The notes under the pieces were generated by a model that did no database searches, had not been told where the DNA came from, and saw only the letters and a list, made by a program, of their open reading frames with translations. The position numbers were made by a program, and so were the translations under genes. From Candidatus Rifleibacteriota bacterium (lineage in GTDB: Bacteria > Muiribacteriota > Ozemobacteria > Ozemobacterales > Ozemobacteraceae), in NCBI GenBank assembly GCA_905236675.1, contig CAJOND010000012.1, positions 62,001 to 126,000 of the forward strand: a DNA stretch of 64,000 bases. Direction: 5' to 3'. Within the stretch, counting starts at the first letter, position 1, and each line of letters begins with the position of its first letter. This document shows, piece by piece, positions 9,319 through 18,375 of the stretch.

Positions 9319-10110
9319 TTATACGTTATTTTTTTTTAGATATTCCGGGTCTCTAACATCATATCCCATTATTTCTTTACCTGCATCAGTAATTCGTTTG
9401 TAGAGCATATCACAAATTTCTTTTTCTGTTTTTCCAGCTTTAAGTTCAGCATCAGTATCTATTATTTCAAGGAATTTAACAGTTAATTTTGCAGGTCTAG
9501 GGAAGATTGTATCGGGCGGAGTAATATTATGAGAATTACCAATATATAATGGAAGTATAGGAAGTCTCTTCTTAAGAGCCAATTTTATTGCACCGGATTT
9601 AAATTCACTAACAAAACCTTTTCTATTTCTGGTTCCTTCAGGGAATAATCCAAGACAATCACCATCTGATAAGTGTTTTAAAGCTGTTTTAATTGCAGCA
9701 GTATCGGTTTTTCCTCTATTAACAGGGAAACAGAATACTTTACGTAAAAAATACCCTTTTAATGGAATATCAAAAGCTTCTTTCTTAACCATTATGTATT
9801 GTTGGCGCCAAACAGTGCATGCTAAGATAAATCCATCAAGTATGGATTCATGATTTGCGACTGAGACAAAATTTTGATTCTTGCCTGTTGGAATCAAATC
9901 AGAATTGATTATTTCCATACGATTATAAATAGTAAAAAAAGACTTCCAAAAACCAACAGTAATCAAACGCCACAATTCAGAAGGCCCTGTTTCAGCAATC
10001 CAGCCTTCATTACCACCTGTTGGTTTAAACCAAAATTTAGCTAACTTATAAATCATATATAGAAAAGAAAGTATTAAAAGACTAATTATATATTTAAGAT
10101 AATTTTTCAT
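9319..10110 (-). CDS. 1-acyl-sn-glycerol-3-phosphate acyltransferase family protein (PlsC-like)
   Basis: This 263-residue membrane-bound acyltransferase would add the second acyl chain to lysophosphatidate in phospholipid synthesis. It has one N-terminal membrane helix (about 6-24). The family motif HX4D is NHESILD (His87, Asp92) and the glycerophosphate-binding motif is FPEGTR (156-161). A basic patch GYFLRKVFCFPVNRG follows the usual third-motif position. The length matches the PlsC family. The gene stands alone, with about 140 bp on the upstream side. Related family members acylate other lysolipids, so the exact substrate is not fixed. Confidence 0.88.
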   Translation of the reverse strand: MKNYLKYIISLLILSFLYMIYKLAKFWFKPTGGNEGWIAETGPSELWRLITVGFWKSFFTIYNRMEIINSDLIPTGKNQNFVSVANHESILDGFILACTVWRQQYIMVKKEAFDIPLKGYFLRKVFCFPVNRGKTDTAAIKTALKHLSDGDCLGLFPEGTRNRKGFVSEFKSGAIKLALKKRLPILPLYIGNSHNITPPDTIFPRPAKLTVKFLEIIDTDAELKAGKTEKEICDMLYKRITDAGKEIMGYDVRDPEYLKKNNV

Positions 10111-10247
10111 AGTAAAAAACCTTTTTATGGTAAATGCCTAATTAATATGAATTTGATAATAATATAATAAAATAGAAACAAATTAAAGAGCAAAATTATA
10201 TTTACTAGGGTAAACGCAAATTTTTTCATTATCTATCATAATTTGAG

Positions 10248-10826
10248 TTAGATTTTAAAAGATTCTTTTAACGCTAAAGCCTTTTTATGTAATCGATGAT
10301 AAAGAGGTAGCATATGACGTTCTTCAACCAGTTCATCTAGACTATCAGCATCTAACCAGGCTACTTTGGTATTTTCGTCTTCTTTTACTTTTAATATATC
10401 TTTTTCATCTGCTTTTAATAGATAAGTGACATTTAAATGTAAATGGTTGCCTACTGCAAAGCCTCTTTTATAATGGGACGGCACAGGTATTACTTCAACA
10501 TCATAAAAATCAGGAATAACAGCTTCTATATTTTGAATTCCAGTTTCTTCTTTTGCTTCTCTAATAGCAACCGCTTTTAAATCTTTGTCCCCATCGGCAT
10601 GACCACCAGTCCAACTCCAGGATTTATATATTTTATGATAACACATTAAGACTTTGGAAAAATCTTCATTAACTATCCATGAAGATGCAGTTATATGAGC
10701 AATAGTATTGGTTCTATAATAAGCATCATCGTTCTTTTTAAGGAAATTAGCAAAAGCAAGTTTTTCAGCTTCTTCAAAGTCATTATCTGATTTAAATGTT
10801 AATAATTTATCAATTAATTCTTTCAT
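10248..10826 (-). CDS. Nudix hydrolase family protein
   Basis: A 192-residue protein with a Nudix box at about residues 75-97 (GGHADGDKD...REAKEETGI). The catalytic REXXEE helix core is intact. The box position that is Glu in the consensus before the x7 spacer is Lys here, and the loop reads GHADGD; I recall this GGHADGD variant in a distinct Nudix subgroup, so it need not mean inactivity. Residues 1-70 are an N-terminal extension. Substrate unknown (nucleoside diphosphate derivatives in general). Confidence 0.85.
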   Translation of the reverse strand: MKELIDKLLTFKSDNDFEEAEKLAFANFLKKNDDAYYRTNTIAHITASSWIVNEDFSKVLMCYHKIYKSWSWTGGHADGDKDLKAVAIREAKEETGIQNIEAVIPDFYDVEVIPVPSHYKRGFAVGNHLHLNVTYLLKADEKDILKVKEDENTKVAWLDADSLDELVEERHMLPLYHRLHKKALALKESFKI

Positions 10827-10857
10827 AAGTTTACTAATTTAAATAAAGTTAAAAGTA

Positions 10858-11551
10858 TTATAATTTTCCGAAATAAAGCATTATTGAAACAAAAAATGTT
10901 ATTATAACTATTATTGATTCTATTTTTGCAGCAGATTCTCTTTTTTGTATTTCATTTTGTATTTTCTCAATATCTCCAATGAAATTCACTTCAATACCTA
11001 AACTATTTGCTAGTAATCTATATCTTTCAGTTAATAAATAATGATTATTTAATGAGAAAGCTAAGCTTTCTATCATTTCTACATTATCTTCAATTACGAA
11101 TGACACATAATCAAAGTATCTTATACACCTCTTGTATCAAATGATTTTATTTCTATTTTTATATTATTTATATCATGAGATAGTATTTTTTCAGATTCCG
11201 AATATTTAATAAGATTAAAAAAAAAGATGATTTATAAAAGGTTAAATTATCCAAATCAAAAACTAAATAATCATAATTTACTAATAGATCAATTATTGAA
11301 ATAAGAAAAATAGATAAAAATAATATTCCACTTATATAAAGGGAATATACATCGGTTTTTTTATCTACTCCCTCTAGAAAAAATAATACAGAACTAATCC
11401 CTCCCATAATAATAAGGGAATTAACAAATCTACCAGGAATGTGAGTAATTGGTATATAAAACAAGTTATCTTTTAAAGAGCCAATTTTTTTCTCATTTCG
11501 AATAGCTTTTTCTATTGTATCTTTTAATTTAACTTGATTATTATCTTGCAT
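10858..11551 (-). pseudogene. Frameshifted paralogue of the 12918-13742 membrane-protein gene
   Basis: Two short ORFs (11168-11551, 127 aa; 10858-11106, 82 aa) together resemble the intact 274-aa protein encoded at 12918-13742. The first matches its N-terminal half: a Lys-rich start, NLFYIP against NLLYMQ, two membrane helices, and YDYLVFDLDNLTFY against FYLVYDIDKEVFY. The reading frame is then lost at an A9 homopolymer (about 11217-11225). The next frame continues as NLIKYSESEKILS..., and a second shift joins RYFDYVSFVIEDN, ERYRLLANSLGI and the C-terminal helix of the 82-aa ORF, matching RTFLVGLRDD and ARCKLFAECFGL. About 18 residues seem deleted at that join. The 82-aa ORF could only start with GTG and has no ribosome site. 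Sequencing error at the A9 run is an alternative for one shift, not for both. Confidence 0.6.
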
Positions 11552-11562
11552 ATTAATTAATA

Positions 11563-11590
11563 AAAAACTTGGTTTTACCCAAGCTTTTTT
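11563..11590 (-). terminator. Terminator after thrC
   Basis: A stem of AAAAACTTGG with CCAAGCTTTT lies 9 bases past the thrC stop, and a T-run follows on the minus strand. Confidence 0.75.
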
Positions 11591-11598
11591 TATGTTTA

Positions 11599-12825
11599 TT
11601 AAATCAAAGTTTTTACATGTTTTTCTATTGTTTCAGAATCTGGTGCAACTGGGGTTGGCAAACTGCATACAGAGATAGCAGAATCAATATCTTTAAGACC
11701 ATTACCAGTGATAAGAACAACTACTTTTTCTTCTGGTTTTATGTCTTTAGCTTTGGCATGTTTCTTGAAGCCTGCAAAAGCAGTAACACCAGCAGGTTCG
11801 CCAAATACACCTGTAGAACGTGGTAATTCAACTAATGCTGCTCTGATTTCGTCATCAGTTACAGAGATACATGTTCCATTAGAGTTCTTAAGAGCTCTCA
11901 TAGCTTTTAATCTATTGCGTGGTATACCAACAGCAATAGAGTCGGCTATGGTATTACCATCTTGAGCTACGAATTTGCCAGTCTTTAAAGCAACTTCAAC
12001 AGGGTTACAACCTGCAGCCTGTACTCCTATGATTCTTGGCAGTTTATCTGTAAGGCCTAATTCCTTTAAATCATAGAAACCTTTATAAATACTAGAAGTA
12101 ATACAACCATCTCCTATAGAAACATAGACTCTATCAGGAACTTCAAATCCCATTTGTTCCCAAATTTCAAAAGAAACAGTCTTTTTACCTTCAACGCAGA
12201 ATGGATTATAAGCACAGTTTCTGTTATAGAAACCAAACTTCTTGGTTATTTCTACAGATAAATCAAAAGCTCTGTCGTAGCTGTCGTCTACTACAACTGT
12301 TTTTGCACCATATACCATCAATTGAGCAATCTTAGCTTTTGGAGCACGTTTTGGAACAAATATAACTGTTTTTATACCTGCTGCTGCTGCAAAACCAGAA
12401 AGAGAACTTGCAGCATTACCTGTTGATGCAGCACAAATTGTTGTAGCACCAGCTTCTTTTGCTTTTACAACAGCTATTGCACTTGCTCTGTCTTTTAAAG
12501 AAGCAGTTGGATTACGTCCGTCATCTTTTATATAAACATTATTTAAACCAAATTCTTTTTCTACTTTAGAAGCTTTATAAAGAGGGGTCCAACCAACTTG
12601 TAAAGGAGCTCTCATAGAAGCATCTTTTACAGGAAGCATCTTTGCATATCGCCACAATGAGTAGTCCTTAGAAGAAGCTATTTCTTCCTTAGTAACTTTT
12701 GTTGAACTATAATCATAAACTACATCAAGAATACCTTCTGTTCCACAATCATCACAAACATATCGATCAGGCTGATCAGGGTATTCTTTTCCACACTTCA
12801 TGCATTTTAAGCAAGTTACTTTCAT
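11599..12825 (-). CDS. thrC: Threonine synthase
   Basis: A PLP-dependent enzyme that converts O-phosphohomoserine to threonine and phosphate, the last step of threonine synthesis in the cytosol. The 408-residue protein opens with a Cys-rich zinc-ribbon-like segment (Cys5, 8, 11, 24, 27), typical of one class of threonine synthases. The Schiff-base lysine is Lys111 in NPTASLKDR. The phosphate-cup loops STGNAASS and ITGNGLKD are present. An AGGAG ribosome site precedes the ATG. The gene is monocistronic with its own terminator and sits between an intact membrane-protein gene and that gene's broken paralogue. I see no T-box or attenuator upstream. Confidence 0.95.
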   Translation of the reverse strand: MKVTCLKCMKCGKEYPDQPDRYVCDDCGTEGILDVVYDYSSTKVTKEEIASSKDYSLWRYAKMLPVKDASMRAPLQVGWTPLYKASKVEKEFGLNNVYIKDDGRNPTASLKDRASAIAVVKAKEAGATTICAASTGNAASSLSGFAAAAGIKTVIFVPKRAPKAKIAQLMVYGAKTVVVDDSYDRAFDLSVEITKKFGFYNRNCAYNPFCVEGKKTVSFEIWEQMGFEVPDRVYVSIGDGCITSSIYKGFYDLKELGLTDKLPRIIGVQAAGCNPVEVALKTGKFVAQDGNTIADSIAVGIPRNRLKAMRALKNSNGTCISVTDDEIRAALVELPRSTGVFGEPAGVTAFAGFKKHAKAKDIKPEEKVVVLITGNGLKDIDSAISVCSLPTPVAPDSETIEKHVKTLI

Positions 12826-12917
12826 TTATATCTCCTATTTTGAATTATATTTATTATTATAAATTTATCAGTTATATGGTACAAAAGGCAAGAAATATAG
12901 AAAGAAAAATATTATCT

Positions 12918-13742
12918 TTATTTTTTTAAACTAATTGCAATGAAAATAGAAGCTAAAAAAACAATTAAGAAGAAAATTGTAAAAAAAATTATAATTGATT
13001 TAGCATTTGAATTAGCTTTTTCTATTTTATTATCCATTTTATTTTTTACTAACTTATAATTCCCAGTTTCATCTTCAACTGCTTTTAAATATTCGTTTTT
13101 ATCACAAATAACAGAGTTTAATCCGAAACATTCAGCAAAAAGTTTACATCTTGCTACAGCAGCTTCATGTGGTTTCCTTAACCCTTCAGGATCTGTAATA
13201 CTTATTATTTTACCGTCATCTCGTAAACCAACCAGAAAAGTTCTTAGGCCTGGATTATCCATTTTGTCGCCTTTAAAGAATAATGCTTTTTGGTTAATTG
13301 CATCTTTACTATCATTTAAATCTGTAACGTTTACGCCAAGTTCTATGAAATCACTTATGGATATTTCATTTGTTTTATTTATTATTTTATTAAAAAGATA
13401 TGTAACTGAATAAAAAACTTCTTTATCAATATCATAAACCAAATAGAATTTTAAAGCTCCAGAGATACAACGACCTAAAATAAGACTAGCAATACCCAAA
13501 GCAAAAAGAATGTATATAATTGGATGTTCATTTTGATTTTCTGAAAAATGGTATTGAGACAAAACAAATATTATTATGATACCTATTCCGTAAAATATTT
13601 TATCTATAGAGTTCTTTTTTTCAAATGACTGCATATAAAGCAGATTTTTATTTAAATGACCCAAAATCTCATTTTTAACAAGAGCTTTATTTATAAGATT
13701 TTTTATTTCACTAGTACTTTTAACTTTTGTTTGTTCGTCCAT
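12918..13742 (-). CDS. Membrane protein of unknown family, 274 aa
   Basis: I do not recognise this protein. It has a Lys-rich cytosolic start, two membrane helices (about 50-66 and 76-95), a mixed domain (about 100-230) and a final hydrophobic helix (about 248-270) ending in SLKK. The soluble part includes LVYDIDKEVFYSV and FLVGLRDDGKIISITDPEGL, which read like beta strands of a small globular domain, followed by ARCKLFAECFGL. A good ribosome site (AGGAG) fits the ATG. A decayed paralogue lies on the far side of thrC, which supports local duplication around that gene. Confidence 0.7.
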   Translation of the reverse strand: MDEQTKVKSTSEIKNLINKALVKNEILGHLNKNLLYMQSFEKKNSIDKIFYGIGIIIIFVLSQYHFSENQNEHPIIYILFALGIASLILGRCISGALKFYLVYDIDKEVFYSVTYLFNKIINKTNEISISDFIELGVNVTDLNDSKDAINQKALFFKGDKMDNPGLRTFLVGLRDDGKIISITDPEGLRKPHEAAVARCKLFAECFGLNSVICDKNEYLKAVEDETGNYKLVKNKMDNKIEKANSNAKSIIIFFTIFFLIVFLASIFIAISLKK

Positions 13743-13836
13743 ATAATTCTCCTATTGTCTCTAAATATAATATATTATTTATAAAAATTAAACAAAAAAA
13801 CAAGGTAATAAAAACCTTTAATTTTATGACATAAAC

Positions 13837-13865
13837 TTGACAGATAAAGCGAATATAAGTAGAAT
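13837..13865 (+). promoter_or_regulatory. Sigma70-type promoter for the phospholipase D-family gene
   Basis: TTGACA (13837-13842), a 17-bp spacer and TAGAAT (13860-13865) lie 31 bases before the chosen ATG at 13897. The -35 box is a perfect consensus. Confidence 0.7.
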
Positions 13866-13896
13866 TAATTGTACATAATCGCTAAAGGTGGCAAAA

Positions 13897-16185
13897 ATGA
13901 GAGTTAATAAGTTATTAAAAATAAGTGCCATGATGGCTTTCTTGTTTACTATTAATCAGTCTGGTTTTGCAAAAACCACGGCTCAGGAAGCATATGATAA
14001 GTATAAAAGTTCTTATGAAGCTTATCAGAGTGCAATAGCAGAGAACAAATCTAATGCAGAAATACAAGCAGCATTAAAAGCATATAATGAAGCTAAGAAT
14101 GATTATACAACTAAATTAGGTATAAGCTCTTCAGATTCATTAAATCTATCAGAAACTGCTTCAAACCCAACTTCTAATACTTCTGACAAAAAATTAAATT
14201 CAGTTGGTATTTCTTCTAAAGTTCCAGATGAACCAGTTATAGCAAAAAAAAGCGATATACAAAGAGCCACAGAAGATTTATATAACAAATTAGATTCTGA
14301 TACTAAACCTTTAATTGATGAACTTCGCGAAACCCAAGATAAAAAGAGAGCAAAAGAAATTATAGAAACAGTTGAAAAAAAGATGCAGACTGTTAAAAAT
14401 TCAGATGTTAGCAATTTTATGAAATATGAAGTAGCAACAGCTCTCGACAGACTTTCAATTGATGAAAAGAAAGCTAATAAATACTTAGACGAACTACTTG
14501 CCACCAAAAATAAACGTTTTGTTCAATTAGCAAATATGAATATCAATTATAAAAATGCAAAGTTGAAGAAAATTGCTTGGCAAAACGATTTAGCCAATAA
14601 AAATGACGAACTTAATAACACTAAAGCAAGTTTTAAAAATGCAAGCTGGTTAGCTTTTCCAGTAAAATTAGTTCGTGGTGTAAAATCCGTTGTAGCAAAT
14701 GTTAAATTCACCAATAGCCAAGCTGATTATGAAGACTATATGGTTGAATATGAAGCTATTCAAGCAAATTATATCACTAATGTAAACTGTGTATTTAATG
14801 AATGGCAGGCAAAAATACAAGATCCAGAAGAATTCGCAGATATTAGACTTATTTACGGAAATTACAATGCCTGGTATGCTAGATGGAATCTCCTCGAAAA
14901 TGCAAAAAGTTCAATTGATGTTCAGTATTTTATTATTGAAAACGATTGTTTTGGCTTGAGCCTTCTAGGAGCTCTTCTTGAAAAAGCTAAAAGTGGTGTA
15001 AAAATACGCTTGATGGTAGATACAAGAGGTTCAAATAAATTAAGTATTCTTTCAAGAGGTTACTTAGTTGAATTAGCTAAAAACAGCAATGTTGAAGTAA
15101 GAATTTATAATCCTATTACTTCAAATGTACTTAATATTTTTACTGATGTAAGAAAAGTAGAATCAAGTAACCACGATAAGATTATGATTGTTGATGGTGA
15201 AAAATGTATTACAGGTGGTAGGAATATAGCCAATACCTATCTAGTTGATGAAATAGATATGGATGATGCTTGGAGAGACTGTGATATAGTTATAGATAGT
15301 GAAAAAATATGTTCACAATTAAAACTTGCTTTTGATGAAGAATTTGAAAGCATGAAAAGCTATAAGTCAGACAGTTCTTTCCTCGGTCTGTTCACAAGCG
15401 GTTATAGCAAAAAACTAGTTGCAGCTCATGCTTGTATGGATAATTACCTTACAAATGGTGAATTAATTAGTGCTGATGGCGAATATAAGAAAGCTTCTTC
15501 AACAGTTAAAAAAGTAAATAAAGAATTAGCCAAATATGTTCATATGAATGGTTATAATTCCTTTGCCTTAATGGATAATTCTTACAGATGCCGAGCTCAC
15601 GTTCTTGATAACAATTCTTTAACTGGCGATAGAAAAGACATTACTGAAAATATAGTTAAATATATTGACGGCAGCCGCACTGAAATAATAATACAGAATC
15701 CATACTTTGCTCTTACTGCTCGTGCTGAAGCAGCTTTAAAACGTGCTTCTAAGCGTGGTGTTCCTATATATGTTCATAGCAATAGTGAACGTTCATCTGA
15801 TAGTGCTCCAACAGAAGCTTACGTTTTAAGAGAATGGAAGAATATGCTGACTAATATGCCCACTATGCGTTTCTTTGCAAGAAATGCTGATGGTCAATTA
15901 CATGGCAAAACTTTCAATTTCGATGGAAAAATTGCAGTAATTGGCAGCTACAATTTCGATGCTCTCAGTGAAAAAGTTAACTCAGAAATAGCAGTTGCAA
16001 TAGATTCTCAAGATTTTGCCTCAGAATTAAGAGCTTGTCAGATGGATGATATAGAAATGGCTCTTGAATATCATATGGCTACAGAAGACCAGGAAGAATT
16101 TGCTCCAGATGATGTTGAAAAAGCAAAGAACAAAACTTTAACAAAGGTTTTGAGCCACTTCAAATTCTTAGATTCATTATTCTAA
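13897..16185 (+). CDS. Secreted phospholipase D-superfamily protein (cardiolipin synthase-like)
   Basis: The start at 13897 is preferred over the in-frame GTG at 13888 because AAAGGTGG then serves as the ribosome site. A signal peptide (MRVNKLLKISAMMAFLFTI..., cleaved near GFA) precedes a helical, Ala/Lys-rich region (about 25-270) that looks like a coiled coil, with two tandem E-AY-K-Y-like units at its start. The catalytic part has two HKD motifs: HDKIMIVD near residue 425, followed by GGRNIANTY, and HGKTFNFD near 667, followed by GSYNFD. This pair forms the PLD active site that makes or cleaves phosphodiesters such as cardiolipin. At 762 residues it is far longer than bacterial cardiolipin synthases (about 480); the extra length is the N-terminal helical arm. 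Export suggests action in the periplasm or on foreign lipids. Confidence 0.85.
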   Translation: MRVNKLLKISAMMAFLFTINQSGFAKTTAQEAYDKYKSSYEAYQSAIAENKSNAEIQAALKAYNEAKNDYTTKLGISSSDSLNLSETASNPTSNTSDKKLNSVGISSKVPDEPVIAKKSDIQRATEDLYNKLDSDTKPLIDELRETQDKKRAKEIIETVEKKMQTVKNSDVSNFMKYEVATALDRLSIDEKKANKYLDELLATKNKRFVQLANMNINYKNAKLKKIAWQNDLANKNDELNNTKASFKNASWLAFPVKLVRGVKSVVANVKFTNSQADYEDYMVEYEAIQANYITNVNCVFNEWQAKIQDPEEFADIRLIYGNYNAWYARWNLLENAKSSIDVQYFIIENDCFGLSLLGALLEKAKSGVKIRLMVDTRGSNKLSILSRGYLVELAKNSNVEVRIYNPITSNVLNIFTDVRKVESSNHDKIMIVDGEKCITGGRNIANTYLVDEIDMDDAWRDCDIVIDSEKICSQLKLAFDEEFESMKSYKSDSSFLGLFTSGYSKKLVAAHACMDNYLTNGELISADGEYKKASSTVKKVNKELAKYVHMNGYNSFALMDNSYRCRAHVLDNNSLTGDRKDITENIVKYIDGSRTEIIIQNPYFALTARAEAALKRASKRGVPIYVHSNSERSSDSAPTEAYVLREWKNMLTNMPTMRFFARNADGQLHGKTFNFDGKIAVIGSYNFDALSEKVNSEIAVAIDSQDFASELRACQMDDIEMALEYHMATEDQEEFAPDDVEKAKNKTLTKVLSHFKFLDSLF

Positions 16186-16210
16186 ATCAAAATTAGAAAT
16201 TAATAGGAAA

Positions 16211-16247
16211 AGAAAAGAACTGAAAAGTATATTTTCAGTTCTTTTCT
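16211..16247 (+). terminator. Terminator after the phospholipase D-family gene
   Basis: A perfect 16-bp stem (AGAAAAGAACTGAAAA with its complement, 5-nt loop) ends in a T-rich tract 25 bases past the stop codon. Confidence 0.8.
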
Positions 16248-16254
16248 TGTTGTG

Positions 16255-16283
16255 TTGTTGATAAAAGCTTTATTTGCTATAAT
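16255..16283 (+). promoter_or_regulatory. Strong extended -10 promoter in front of the hsdR remnant
   Basis: TTGTTG, a 17-bp spacer and TATAAT (16278-16283), with TGC directly before the -10 box giving an extended -10. It begins 8 bases after the upstream terminator and points into the restriction-subunit fragment, so that fragment is probably still transcribed. Confidence 0.65.
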
Positions 16284-16654
16284 ACATTAAATCTATTACT
16301 TTTGAAGACACCTTAAAAGTGAAAAGCGGCATAGCCAATCTAATTGAACCAGAAAAGGATGATGCTAACGCTCTTAGATTTGATGCCCTGCTTTATGCTA
16401 TCGAGTTTGCTAATCTTTGCGGAACTAGAAATACAAGAAGTTTTAGCGATTTGAGGAAAAGAGCAAAAGCGTTTTCTACTTTAGCCAATATTCCTGAGAT
16501 AGCTTCTAAACTGCCTTTAATAGAAAAAATTATAAATACTTCATATTTAGAATCTGCTAAGTTTACAGATTTTGAAAATATAAGAAATGAACTTAGAGAT
16601 TTAATGAAGTATATAGAAACAAACCGAAAAATCATTTATACAACGGATTATTAA
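16283..16654 (+). pseudogene. hsdR: C-terminal remnant of type I restriction subunit HsdR
   Basis: The open frame has a possible GTG start at 16319 (111 aa), but it stays open upstream to about 16283, right into the promoter, where it reads TFEDTLK before the GTG. The text KSGIANLIEPEKDDANALRFDALLY, followed by an IRNELRDLMKYIE segment and a final IYTTDY, matches my memory of the extreme C-terminus of type I HsdR subunits, which carry an ALRFD-type helix and end in a Y-T-D motif. HsdR is normally 750-1,100 residues with nuclease and helicase domains; none of these is present. The adjacent hsdM supports the assignment. Cleavage activity must be lost; a residual HsdM-binding role is conceivable only. 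Confidence 0.65.
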
Positions 16655-16693
16655 AAAGATTATTGTCAAAGATAATGCCAACGCCATTGTTAA

Positions 16694-16702
16694 TGGTATA
16701 AT
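16694..16702 (+). promoter_or_regulatory. Possible extended -10 promoter upstream of hsdM
   Basis: TGGTATAAT (TGnTATAAT form) lies about 95 bases before the hsdM ribosome site, inside the spacer after the hsdR remnant. No good -35 box accompanies it, as is common for extended -10 promoters. Confidence 0.4.
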
Positions 16703-16822
16703 CAGGTTTCATACCTCTTGACTCAAAGTTTATTAGCAATTAAAATGCTTTAATAATCTAATAACAATCTTATCATTACAAAAAGGGTTTCTACTATAAT
16801 CACTGGTGAACTTAAAAATAAA

Positions 16823-18295
16823 ATGGATTCTTTATGGGCTATCTATTGGACTCGAGGTATTACTAACCCACTGGACGTTATTGAGCAGATGACCTATATG
16901 ATGTTCATTCGTGATTTAGACGACAACGACAATCGCAAAGCCAAAGAATGTGCGATGCTTGACCTGCCTTACAACAGTCTTTTCCCAAATGAAGTAACTA
17001 TCGGCGACAGGAAAATAAATGGCAAACATCTTAAATGGAGTGTTTTCCATGATTTTTCTGCTGACAATATGTTCAAGAACATAACCGATAATGTTTTCCC
17101 CTTTATTAAGAATCTTCATGACGATAAAAATTCTGCCTATTCAAAATATATGGGCGACGCTATTTTCAAGATTCCTACAGCTTTAATACTAGATAAAATA
17201 GTCACCGCCATGGATTCAATCTATGAAGAAATAGCTACAATCAAGTCTTCAGATATTCGTGGTGACATTTATGAATACCTGCTTTCAAAACTCTCAACCG
17301 CTAGTGTTAATGGTCAGTTCAGAACCCCGAGACATATTATTAAAATGATGGTTGAACTAGTTAAGCCAAAAGCAGATGATGTTATCTGTGACCCAGCTTT
17401 TGGAACTTCTGGCTTCTTGGTTGAAAGTGCCGAATACCTTAAGACCCACTTAAAGCAGGAAGTTTACTTTGATAAAAAGAATAAAGAGCATTTCATGAAC
17501 GATATGTTTCATGGCTTCGATATGGATAGAACCATGCTGAGAATCGGTGCTATGAACATGATGAGTCACGGAATAGAAAACCCTCATATCGAATATAGAG
17601 ACAGTCTTTCTGATCAGAATCCTGACAGAGATTGTTTCTCTCTTATATTAGCAAATCCGCCTTTTACAGGATGTCTTGACTACGAAATAGTTGCACAGGA
17701 TATTCTCAAGCTTTGCAAAACCAAGAAAACTGAACTTCTTTTTCTGACTCTGTTTGTGAAAATGCTTAGGCTGGGTGGTCGCTGTGCCTGTATCGTTCCT
17801 GACGGTGTTTTATTTGGCTCTTCCACTGCTCATAAAGCTATTAGGAAAGAAATCGTCGAAAATCAGCAGTTAGTTGCAGTCATTTCTATGCCAAGCGGTG
17901 TTTTCAAGCCTTACGCAGGAGTTTCAACCGCAGTTTTGATTTTTACAAAAACCAATCATGGCGGAACAGATAAAGTCTGGTTCTACGATATGAAAGCTGA
18001 CGGCTTCACCTTAGATGATAAGCGTACACAAATAGAAACCAGTGATATTCCTGATGATGTGGCTCGCTTCAACAATCTTTCAGCCGAAGAAAGCAGAACC
18101 AGAACCAATCAGAGCTTTTTCGTTCCTAAAGAAGAAATAGCTTCTAACGGTTACGACCTCAGCATTAACAAATATAAGAAAGTTGAATATAAGGACGTTG
18201 AATACCCGCCAACTTCTGAAATTATGGCCAGACTAGAAGAACTGGATTCTCAATCAACTCAAGGGCTGGCCAAACTCAAATCAATGCTAGCCTGA
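16823..18295 (+). CDS. hsdM: Type I restriction-modification DNA methyltransferase subunit HsdM
   Basis: An N6-adenine methyltransferase subunit of a type I R-M system. After the helical N-terminal HsdM domain (about 1-150), S-adenosylmethionine motif I reads DPAFGTSGFL near residue 190 and catalytic motif IV reads NPPF near 278. Family members usually begin MITGELKNKxDxxW; here the same text is in frame upstream, but the expected ATG at 16796 is ATA, with AAAAGGG spaced 8 bases before it. Translation must use that rare codon or the internal ATG reported here, losing nine conserved residues. No complete hsdS follows and hsdR is only a fragment, so this is an orphan or dying methylase. Its G+C is visibly higher than the surroundings, which fits horizontal origin. 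Confidence 0.9.
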   Translation: MDSLWAIYWTRGITNPLDVIEQMTYMMFIRDLDDNDNRKAKECAMLDLPYNSLFPNEVTIGDRKINGKHLKWSVFHDFSADNMFKNITDNVFPFIKNLHDDKNSAYSKYMGDAIFKIPTALILDKIVTAMDSIYEEIATIKSSDIRGDIYEYLLSKLSTASVNGQFRTPRHIIKMMVELVKPKADDVICDPAFGTSGFLVESAEYLKTHLKQEVYFDKKNKEHFMNDMFHGFDMDRTMLRIGAMNMMSHGIENPHIEYRDSLSDQNPDRDCFSLILANPPFTGCLDYEIVAQDILKLCKTKKTELLFLTLFVKMLRLGGRCACIVPDGVLFGSSTAHKAIRKEIVENQQLVAVISMPSGVFKPYAGVSTAVLIFTKTNHGGTDKVWFYDMKADGFTLDDKRTQIETSDIPDDVARFNNLSAEESRTRTNQSFFVPKEEIASNGYDLSINKYKKVEYKDVEYPPTSEIMARLEELDSQSTQGLAKLKSMLA

Positions 18296-18319
18296 AAAAA
18301 GGCTGAAAGCCTTTTTTTA
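18295..18319 (+). terminator. Terminator directly after hsdM
   Basis: A 10-bp stem (AAAAAAGGCT with AGCCTTTTTT, loop GAA) overlaps the hsdM stop codon by one base and ends in a T7 run. Type I hsdM and hsdS are normally co-transcribed, so a terminator here fits loss of hsdS. Confidence 0.75.
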
Positions 18320-18375
18320 GGGAGCAGAGGGATTAGAGATTAAGGGATTGTTTGGGTTTTGTGCTATAGCATTAG

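Noticed and set aside
10858..11551. Two short ORFs considered as one gene with programmed frameshifting
   Set aside because: Two separate shifts and a short deletion relative to the intact paralogue are needed; the A9 run alone does not explain the product.
11556..11640. thrC and cysK leaders checked for T-box, SAM or other riboswitches
   Set aside because: The spacers are short and AT-rich, without the conserved bulges or stems; only ordinary terminators or promoters are visible.
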